A DNA stretch of 17,454 bases from Chalciporus piperatus. Taxonomy: Eukaryota > Basidiomycota > Agaricomycetes > Boletales > Boletaceae. How positions within the stretch are numbered: the stretch's first letter is position 1; every line of letters begins with the position of its first letter. Shown in pieces: positions 7,951 to 15,241 of the stretch. The stretch covers positions 1-17,454 of the forward strand of contig JBBPTG010000386.1 of assembly GCA_038093975.1 (NCBI GenBank), read 5' to 3'. The notes beneath the pieces were generated by a model. That model was given only the letters and a program-made list of their open reading frames with translations. It was not told where the DNA came from and ran no database searches. Made by a program: the position numbers and the translations under genes.

Positions 7951-10591
7951 AGTTTCAGCGGCGAGTTTTGCATCTGACAGAAGATGGGGATCTTGAGGAA
8001 GAAGGGAAGGCGGATGGGTGAGCTTTTTTATAGTTTTCTAGGATGTCCTTGGCGTGTGTGAGGTCTGCTTCTTTAAGCCAGCGGTCTTCATCAGCCGTAT
8101 ATCCTTTCCAGCAGACTAGGTAAGAGTGGCGTCCGGAGAAACTCCGGTGTCGGAGAATCTTTTCGATTTCATATTCCTCTTCGCCTTCTATCAAGTCAGG
8201 TGGTGGAGCCGGGAAGTTCGGTCCGTGTATGGGGTTTTTGTGATAGGGCGATAACAGAGAAGCATGAAACACAGGGTGGATCTTCCACGTTTGTGGGAGG
8301 CAGAGTTTATAAGATAGCGGGGATAAGACCTGTGTGATGGTAAAGGGTCCTTCTCGTTTCAGAGCGAACTTTGGGGAGGTAAGGGACCGTTTGAGGTTTC
8401 TAGCTTCTAGCCAGACTTTGTCTCCTTTGGCGAATGGTTTGAACTTCTGTCGAGTTCGTGCGGACATCACTTGTCTGGCAAGCTAGTGCGAGGCGAGTGC
8501 TTCGTCTCTGGCAGCAGTGAGGGAGTGAAGGCGAAGTTCGACAGTGGGTAGAGCGGAGTCGGCGATCACCGAAGGAAGAGGACGGGGTTCATATCCCATC
8601 ATGAGATAGAACGGGGATTTGCCGGTGACAGAGTGGGGTCGATGATTGTGTGCAAATTCGGCATGGGAGATAGAATCAGCCCAGGATATGGGGTTATCTC
8701 CGCAGTAGATTCGGAGATAGGTTTCTACTTCCTGGTTGACACGTTCAGTTTCCCCATCGGATTGGGGATGGTAGGCGGTGGAGAGAGAAAGGTCGTATCC
8801 AAGGATTTGTCCTAGTTCACGAGCGAACTCGGATGCGAATTGTGGTCCTCAGTCGCTGATGATTTTGTCGTAAAGACCGAATCTCAGGTAGACTTTGTGG
8901 AAAAAGAGGGAGGCGATCCCTTCGGCGGTGACAGTTTTCTTAGTAGGGCAGAGAATTACCCCCTTTGTAAGCCCGTGGTCGACCACGACCAATAGAGAAT
9001 CGAAGCCATTGGAAATGGGCAGGTCGGTGATTAGGTCACAAGATACTTGCTGGAACGGTTTGGAGCTCTTTGACGGTATGGGCATTAAGGGTGGAATAGT
9101 TGGATGTGTGTTCGCTTTATTCTGTTGGCAGGTTGCGCATCCTTCGACATATTTGCGCACAAACTGTGCAAGACCAGGCCACCAGAATTCAGCAGCAACC
9201 AGCTGTCTAGTTTTGAGATAACCCGGGTGGCCGGCGGTGGGGTGATCATGGCAGCGTTGGACGATAGTGCGACTTAAGTTTTCGTCCGGTGGAATATAAA
9301 CGCGACCTTGGTAGGTCAGGACACCATTATTTATCTGCCAGTCAGCCAACCGGGATCGGAATGGCGCTGGGATATCGCCGTCAATGGCTTGTAATGCGGT
9401 GAGGAGAAATGGGTCATCTTTGGAAAGACTGGAAATGTGGTTGTTCATGGCGGCGTCAATGACACGGACAAATAGGGAAGGTGGTAGTAGAGTGGTACCC
9501 GCATTGTCATCGGCGTTGGTGGGAAAGTGATCAGCACGCCTAGATAAGGCATCGGGACCGGCGAGGGATGAGCCGGGAACATGACTCATTTTCAGGTCAA
9601 AGTCAGCAAGATCAAGGAGCCAGCGGGCTTGCCGGCGGTTCAGATTCTGGGGTTGGCAAAAGTAGGTCAGGTTTTTGTGATCAGTGAAGACTTGGACGGG
9701 GAAGGGAGAGCCGTGGAGATAATGTCGCCAGGTTTTCAGTGCACAGATCACAGCGAGGAGTTCACGATCATAGATATCGTAGTTCCGTTCAGCATCACCA
9801 AAGGATTGGGAGAGGTAGGAACAGGGGTGCCAATCGCCGTTGGCGTCAGTTTGGAGGAGTATACCTCCAGAGGCAATTTGGAGGCATCAGTTGCGATGGC
9901 GAAGGGTTTGGAAAGGTCTGGGAAGCGCAGGACAGGTTTCGCCAGGAACATCTGTTTTAGACGGGCGAAGGCATCTTGGCAGGCATTGTTCCAGTCCCAT
10001 CGATGATTCTTTTTGGTCAGATCGATCAAAGGGCGGGCGACTAAGGAGTAATTTGGGATAAAGCGTCGATAGAAGTTGGCAAAGCCAAGGAATGAGCAAA
10101 CTTCTTTGACGGTAGTGGGAATGGGCCATTGAGAGATGCCGTCGAGTTTGACGGGATCCATGGCAAGCTCTCCGGGGCGGACGATCATGCCAAGATATTC
10201 TACTTCGTTTACGGCGAAGTTGCATTTCTCTAAACGAAGATGGAGATCTAGCTCTTGCATCCGTTCGAGGACTCGTTGTGTGCGAGCGGTGTGAGTAGCA
10301 TCGTCGGGAGAAAAGATGAGAAGGTCGTCCATATAGATGACAAGCCACCCTTCAGCTATCATGTCTCGAAAAGAGTCGTTCATGAAGCGTTGGAAGGTGG
10401 CTGGGGAGTTGTTCAGTCCGAAGAACATCACAGTCGGTTCAAAGAGGCCTTTGTGGGTGAGGAAAGCGGCCTTCCACTGGTGTCCGTCTTTGATGCGGAC
10501 ATTGTTGTAACCCCATCGCACATCAAACTTGGTAAAGATTTTGGCGTCTTTCAATTTGTCGACGAGATCTCCGATGAGGGGAAGTGGGTAC
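7314..10591 (-). repeat. Left arm of a 3.3-kb inverted repeat
   Basis: This arm (3278 bp) is the reverse complement of 10767-14035 (3269 bp). Mirror positions sum to 21358 near the centre (for example YMDD codons at 10324-10335 and 11023-11034) and to 21349 at the outer ends. The difference of 9 is explained exactly by a 10-base deletion in the right arm and a 1-base deletion in the left arm. Substitutions are scattered along the arms, with some clusters. Confidence 0.92.
7955..10591 (-). pseudogene. Broken pol of left gypsy-2 copy (RT part, RNaseH, IN, chromodomain)
   Basis: Reading leftward from 10591 the sequence starts inside RT at YPLPLIGDL and includes YMDD (10324-10335). At about 9875 one base is missing from a short A run in the RNase H start (TDAS region), shifting the frame. 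RNase H and the integrase zinc finger then continue. A nonsense TGA at 8849-8851, where the right copy has CGA, falls directly after the second catalytic Asp of integrase (IISD). A second nonsense TAG at 8483-8485 replaces GAG. The rest, from 8470 to 7955, encodes the GPF module (REGPFTI) and a chromodomain (YLVCWKGY). The family is the same as the right copy and differs from gypsy-1. Confidence 0.88.
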
Positions 10592-10766
10592 ACCCGGATG
10601 AAAAGAAAGCCACAGAAGACTTCCTCGAAGAGAACCTGCGTACGGGAAAGATACGTCCTTCCAATTCCCCCCAAGCATCCCCCTTCTTCTTCGTCAAAAA
10701 GAAAGATGGAAAACTCCGCCCCTGCCAAGACTATCGATATCTCAACGAACATACTACCCGAGATGC
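10592..10766 (+). other. Spacer of the palindrome (unique RT sequence of right copy)
   Basis: These 175 bp lie between the two arms. They are not foreign DNA: they encode RT residues directly upstream of the right arm, including [34 protein letters not shown] and the start of [12 protein letters not shown]. The right copy therefore reaches 175 bp further 5' than the left. The join to the left copy falls near 10588-10597. Confidence 0.85.
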
Positions 10767-13394
10767 GTACCCACTTCCCCTCATCGGAGATCTCGTCGAC
10801 AAATTGAAAGACGCCAAAATCTTTACCAAGTTTGATGTGCGATGGGGTTACAACAATGTCCGCATCAAAGACGGACACCAGTGGAAGGCCGCTTTCCTCA
10901 CCCACAAAGGCCTCTTTGAACTGACTGTGATGTTCTTCGGACTGAACAACTCCCCAGCCACCTTCCAACGCTTCATGAATGACTCTTTTCGAGACATGAT
11001 AGCTGAAGGGTGGCTTGTCATCTATATGGACGACCTTCTCATCTTTTCTCCCGATGATGCTACTCACACCGCTCGCACGCAACGAGTTCTCGAACGGATG
11101 CAAGAGCTGGATCTCCATCTTCGTTTAGAAAAATGCAACTTCGCCGTAAAGGAAGTAGAATATCTTGGCATGATCGTCCGCCCCGGAGAGCTTGCCATGG
11201 ACCCCGTCAAACTTGACGGCATCTCTCAATGGCCCATTCCCACTACCGTTAAAGAAGTCCGCTCATTCCTTGGCTTTGCCAACTTCTATCGACGCTTTAT
11301 CCCAAATTACTCCTTAGTCGCCGGCCCTTTGATTGACCTGACCAAAAAGGATCATCGATGGGACTGGAACAACGCCTGCCAAGATGCCTTCACCCGTCTA
11401 AAACAGATGTTCCTGGCGAAGCCTGTTCTACGCTTCCCAGACCCTTCGCCATCGCAACTGATGCCTCCAAATTTGCCTCTGGAGGTATACTCCTCCAAAC
11501 TGACGCCAACGGCGATTGGCACCCCTGTTCCTATCTCTCCCAGTCCTTTGGTGATGCTGAACGGAACTACGATATCTATGATCGTGAACTCCTCGCTGTG
11601 ATCTGTGCACTGAAAACCTGGCGACATTATCTCCACGGCTCTCCCTTCCCCGTCCAAGTCTTCACTGATCACAAAAACCTGACCTACTTTTGCCAACCCC
11701 AGAATCTGAACCGCCGGCAAGCCCGCTGGCTCCTTGATCTTGCTGACTTTGACCTGAAAATGAGTCATGTTCCCGGCTCATCCCTCGCCGGTCCCGATGC
11801 CTTATCTAGGCGTGCTGATCACTTTCCCACCAACGCCGATGACAATGCGGGTACCACTCTACTACCACCTTCCCTATTTGTCCGTGTCATTGACGCCGCC
11901 ATGAACAACCACATTTCCAGTCTTTCCAAAGATGACCCATTTCTCCTCACCGCATTACAAGCCATTGACGGCGATATCCCAGCGCCATTCCGATCCCGGT
12001 TGGCTGACTGGCAGATAAATAATGGTGTCCTGACCTACCAAGGTCGCGTTTACATTCCACCGGACGAAAACTTACGTCGCACTGTCGTCCAACGCTGCCA
12101 TGATCACCACACCGCCGGCCACCCGGGTTATCTCAAAACTAGACAGCTGGTTGCTGCTGAATTCTGGTGGCCTGGTCTTGCACAGTTTGTGCGCAAATAT
12201 GTCGAAGGATGCGCAACCTGCCAACAGAATAAAGCAAACACGCATCCAACTACTCCACCCTTAATGCCCATACCGTCAAAGAGCTCCAAACCGTTCCAGC
12301 AAGTGTCTTGTGACCTAATCACCGACCTGCCCATTTCCAATGGTTTCGATTCTCTATTGGTCGTGGTCGACCACGGGCTTACAAAGGGGGTGATTCTCTG
12401 CCCTACTAAGAAAACTGTCACCGCCGAAGGGATCGCCTCCCTCTTTTTCCACAAAGTCTACCTGAGATTTGGTCTTTACGACAAAATCATCAGCGACCGA
12501 GGACCACAATTCGCATCCGAGTTCGCTCGTGAACTAGGACGAATCCTTGGATACGACCTTTCCGTCTCCACCGCCTACCATCCCCAATTCGATGGGGAAA
12601 CTGAACGTGTCAACCAGGAAGTAGAAACCTATCTCCGAATCTACTGCGGAGGTAACCCCATATCCTGGGCTGATTCTATCTCTCACGCCGAATTTGCACA
12701 CAATCATCGACCCCACTCTGTCACCGGCAAATCCCCGTTCTATCTCATGATGGGATATGAATCCCGTCCTCTTCCTTCGGTGATTGCTGACTCCGCTCTA
12801 CCCGCTGTCGAACTCCGCCTTCACTCCCTCACTGCTGCCAGAGACGAAGCACTTGCCTCGCACGAGCTTGCCAGACAAGTGATGTCCGCACGAACCCGAC
12901 AGAAGTTCAAACCATTCGCCAAGGGAGACAAAGTCTGGCTAGAAGCAAGAAACCTCAAACGATCCCTTACCTCCCCGAAGTTTGCCCCGAAACGAGAAGG
13001 ACCCTTTACCATTACACAGGTCCTATCTCCGCTGTCTTATAAACTCCGCCTCCCACAAACGTGGAAAATCCACCCTGTGTTTCATGCTTCTCTGTTATCA
13101 TCCTATCGCGAAAACTCCGTCCACGGACCAAACTTCCCAGCTCCACCACCTGACTTGATAGAAGGCGAAGAAGAGTATGAAATCGAAAAGATTCTCCGAC
13201 ACCGAAGTTTCTCCGGATGCCACTCGTACCTGATTCGCTGGAAAGGATACACTGCTGACGAAGATCGCTGGCTCAAAGAAACGGACCTTACCCACGCCAA
13301 GGATGTTCTTGAAAACTATAAGAAAGCTCATCCATCCGCCTTCCCTTCCTCCTCAAGATCCCCATCTTCTGTCAGACACAAAACTCGCCGCTGA
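10592..13394 (+). pseudogene. pol: Pol of right gypsy-2 copy (truncated, one frameshift)
   Basis: The RT part is readable from about 10592 to 11441, with YMDD at 11023-11034 and [11 protein letters not shown] just before. A 10-base deletion at about 11441-11444, relative to the left copy, removes codons between FPD and FAIATDAS at the RNase H start and shifts the frame. Downstream the second frame is open to the TGA at 13392-13394. It encodes RNase H (TDHKNLTYF), the integrase zinc finger (CATCQQNK), the catalytic motifs CDLITDLP, ISDRGPQF and ETERVN, the GPF module (REGPFTI) and a chromodomain (YLIRWKGY). Where Ty3/gypsy integrases usually have HPQTDG this copy reads HPQFDG, against HPQSDG in the left copy. 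The protein cannot be made whole because the 5' end is lost and the frame is broken. Confidence 0.9.
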
Positions 13395-14035
13395 AACTAT
13401 GTCTGCTCCTACTACCCCTTCGTCTACCACTATGTCTTCCATTTCTTCTCTATCTCGTTCCTATTCTTCTCCTACTTACCCCCCTGGTTTACCTATTCGT
13501 TCTCTACCTATTCAACCCACTCGTCCCTCTTCCCCCGAACCCGCTAGCCCAACCGTCGCTGAGGCTGGATGGAATACCACTGGTCTTCCACTAAACTCCG
13601 CTGGATGGCCAGTCTTGCAGGAAGACCTAGATGCCCCCACTCATATCGCCGCTATTCCCACTGTCAGAGTCTTACCCATTAAGTTACCACTCACTGCTCA
13701 TCGTCTTCGTGACGAGCTGATGGACAATGCCGTCATGGACCGTATGTCCCAATTCTTACTTGACTCACGTCTCTCTGTACCCATCGGCGCCCACCTTGAC
13801 CTGGGGTCACCCCTCTTTGCCCTCTACCGCGCCTACCTGCAAGCATCCCGTCTTGCCAATCTTCCTCCTTCCCTGACGACGGTTCACCAAGCTCATTCAG
13901 AAGCTGCCTCCCTCCGCAATATCCACGGTGATCTAATTACCAACCTCAGCATTGCTCTCTACGAGCTACGGATGCCGGAGTTTCTGGATGACCTAGACCG
14001 TTACCTCAGAGAATCCACCTCTGCGGCTCAATCTC
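10767..14035 (+). repeat. Right arm of the 3.3-kb inverted repeat
   Basis: This is the mate of 7314-10591. It covers RT from [10 protein letters not shown] through pol and the first part of the post-pol ORF. Similarity to the left arm ends at AATCTC (14030-14035), where the left copy passes directly into its LTR remnant. Confidence 0.92.
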
Positions 14036-14565
14036 CAACCCCTGTCATCGGAGTTTCTACCTCATCTCTCCCCTCGTCGACACCTTCCGCGTCTAGCTCC
14101 CCTTTGAACGATGAAGAGGAAGCAGTGTTCTGTCGTGCAGAACGTAACCACATTACCTCGCAACGCCAACGGACTGGCACCATACCTCTATCCACCTCAC
14201 ATCCACAGTACCACGATGCCTGCTTCGTATGTCACCAACTGGGCCATATACGTGTCCACTGTCCCGTATACCAGTGTCTCACGTGCTTCCGCTGGGCACC
14301 CGGTCACATTCAAGGTCGTTGCCCACTTAGGCGTGGACAGAGACATACAACCACACCACCTGTTGCACCCTCTTCCCGTTCCCGCGGATCAACCAATACC
14401 AATCGAGCTGCTCGACGCCCCCCTCCACTCTATACCCGTATCTCGGGTGAGACTTATTCACGCGACGACGACGACGCCACTCTCTATGACAGAGATGATC
14501 CAACCGACGATGTCGGATATGCAAACATGACCGGTTCTCCAGGTCACTACGGGTTAAGCATTTGA
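13399..14565 (+). CDS. Post-pol ORF with two zinc knuckles (gypsy-2)
   Basis: This intact 388-residue ORF starts 4 bases after the pol stop. An in-frame ATG at 13303 exists, but the matching site in the left copy has no ATG and a stop intervenes, so 13399 is preferred. The first 55 residues are rich in Ser, Thr and Pro. A middle segment of about 150 residues is probably folded. A Ser-rich linker leads to two zinc knuckles: Cys275-Cys278-His283-Cys288 (C-x2-C-x4-H-x4-C, the retroviral nucleocapsid spacing) and Cys293-Cys296-His303-Cys308 (C-x2-C-x6-H-x4-C). The C-terminus has an Asp-rich stretch. The knuckles suggest nucleic-acid binding, either as an accessory nucleocapsid-like protein or a relocated Gag-like product. 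Gypsy-1 has no such ORF. The function is unknown; similar knuckle pairs are, from memory, common in basidiomycete transposon proteins. Confidence 0.7.
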   Translation: MSAPTTPSSTTMSSISSLSRSYSSPTYPPGLPIRSLPIQPTRPSSPEPASPTVAEAGWNTTGLPLNSAGWPVLQEDLDAPTHIAAIPTVRVLPIKLPLTAHRLRDELMDNAVMDRMSQFLLDSRLSVPIGAHLDLGSPLFALYRAYLQASRLANLPPSLTTVHQAHSEAASLRNIHGDLITNLSIALYELRMPEFLDDLDRYLRESTSAAQSPTPVIGVSTSSLPSSTPSASSSPLNDEEEAVFCRAERNHITSQRQRTGTIPLSTSHPQYHDACFVCHQLGHIRVHCPVYQCLTCFRWAPGHIQGRCPLRRGQRHTTTPPVAPSSRSRGSTNTNRAARRPPPLYTRISGETYSRDDDDATLYDRDDPTDDVGYANMTGSPGHYGLSI

Positions 14566-14600
14566 CTAGTTTTTATCTTCGTCGATGACTTGATTCTAAT

Positions 14601-14610
14601 ATAGGGGTAA
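14601..14610 (+). other. Polypurine tract-like run before gypsy-2 3' LTR
   Basis: ATAGGGGTAA precedes the TG start of the LTR. It is shorter than the gypsy-1 tract but is in the expected place. Confidence 0.5.
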
Positions 14611-14737
14611 TGTTATGATCACTCATTCTTTCCTTCCCCATTACCTTGTACTAAGTCCTAGTCGCTGGTTCGAGTCCTGCCTAGGCCTCCCATTTCTTAC
14701 CTTGCTTTAGTCAGCGAACATTCCTTAATGTTCTTTC
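14611..14737 (+). repeat. Start of gypsy-2 3' LTR, interrupted by copia
   Basis: The LTR starts TGTTATGATCACTCA, shared at 14 of 15 positions with the remnant beside the left copy. It stops after 127 bp where the copia LTR begins. No LTR end motif or TATA box is seen before that point, so the remainder should lie beyond the copia element, outside the window. A perfect match to the tRNA-gene B-box consensus (GGTTCGANTCC) occurs at 14667-14677 without a supporting A box or tRNA fold. Confidence 0.65.
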
Positions 14738-14976
14738 TGTTGAACGTATTACGCTCATAGTGTATAGTTCACTACGTTTCCATAAACGATAGTTGATTAG
14801 GTAATCACCACTGTACACTTATATATTCAAACTCAGTCGATCTGAGTTAATACAACTCTTTAACCACAACCACAACGTTACAATCAGGTGAGCGAGCACA
14901 AACTCCCTTTGTGTCTACGCAGTATGCTGCTCTGGTAGTCCATAGCCTTATGGCTTAGGATGACACCAGTTCAACA
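14738..14976 (+). repeat. 5' LTR of the copia element (239 bp)
   Basis: It begins TGTTGAACG and ends GTTCAACA, a perfect 6-bp inverted terminal pair (TGTTGA/TCAACA). A TATATA box is at about 14819-14825. The primer-binding site follows with no spacer, which fixes the right end. The 3' LTR is outside the window, so identity between LTRs cannot be tested. Confidence 0.8.
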
Positions 14977-14992
14977 GGTTATGAGCCCTGCC
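14977..14992 (+). other. Primer-binding site for half-tRNA initiator Met
   Basis: GGTTATGAGCCCTGC (14977-14991) is complementary to the anticodon stem-loop of yeast-type initiator tRNA-Met (GCAGGGCUCAUAACC), not to its 3' CCA end. Drosophila copia and yeast Ty5 are known to prime from an initiator tRNA cleaved in the anticodon region. The site starts at the base after the LTR. The complementarity is from recalled yeast tRNA sequence; the host's own tRNA was not available. Confidence 0.82.
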
Positions 14993-15241
14993 AGCACACT
15001 TGTGCTTGGCATCATCTGAACGCTCTGGATGACGATGCGTCTTCACGCTCTGAATCCATGTGCTTGTACCACCGCGTTCTAGAAGCGTTTTTACGCTCTA
15101 ACTTCTGCGCTTTAGGCAAGCGACCATGGGGTCGCTATGCCGGTACGAATCCAGAAGCTCTGACTGCGCTTTTTCATTCTTTATTGAACGATAAACTTAC
15201 GCGTTACTCTTCAGATTCGCTACTATAATCCATCACCCACA
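14993..15241 (+). other. Structured leader of the copia RNA
   Basis: These 249 bases before the gag ATG contain several hairpins: AGCACA/TGTGCT (14993-14998 with 15001-15006); AGCGT/ACGCT (15084-15088 with 15093-15097); and an 11-bp stem with one bulged A (15115-15125 with 15130-15141) closing an ATGG loop. ACGCTCT recurs three times in 15005-15100. The loop ATG at 15126 opens a 22-codon upstream ORF ending at 15194. The structures may serve RNA packaging, dimerisation or translation control; this is inference. Confidence 0.55.

Larger units (their letters stand above)
7192..10591 (-). mobile_element. gypsy-2 left copy, 5'-truncated and defective
   Basis: On the - strand this holds the RT middle, RNase H, integrase, chromodomain, a truncated post-pol ORF and an LTR remnant. 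Everything upstream of RT motif YPLPLIGDL (5' LTR, gag, protease, RT start) is missing. It carries a one-base deletion, two nonsense changes and a 3' internal deletion relative to the right copy, so it cannot encode working enzymes. Confidence 0.85.
10592..14737 (+). mobile_element. gypsy-2 right copy, 5'-truncated, 3' LTR interrupted
   Basis: It runs from mid-RT through RNase H, integrase, chromodomain, a post-pol zinc-knuckle ORF and a polypurine tract into the first 127 bp of a 3' LTR, where a copia element has inserted. The 5' LTR, gag, protease and RT start are missing. It is a chromovirus like gypsy-1 but a separate family: YMDD instead of YIDD in RT, a different Pol sequence, and an additional ORF after pol. 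Confidence 0.9.

Noticed and set aside
10255..10590. Open + strand frame leading into the right RT, which could be read as the RT N-terminus
   Set aside because: This part is the antisense of the left copy's RT (10255-10591 is the left arm). The true right-copy coding sequence starts near 10592. The fused reading is a by-product of the palindrome.
9748..11118. Long - strand open frame spanning the palindrome centre
   Set aside because: Its first part is antisense to the right copy and to the spacer; only the part from 10591 downward is real pol. It is the mirror image of the artefact at 10255-11601.
13303..13398. Upstream in-frame ATG extending the post-pol ORF into pol
   Set aside because: The left copy lacks this ATG and has a TAG in the same frame, so the extension is not conserved. 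The ATG at 13399 is shared by both copies.
14667..14677. Perfect tRNA B-box consensus, possible tRNA gene or SINE
   Set aside because: No A box at a suitable distance and no acceptor stem or cloverleaf can be formed from the flanks. It is probably chance within the LTR.
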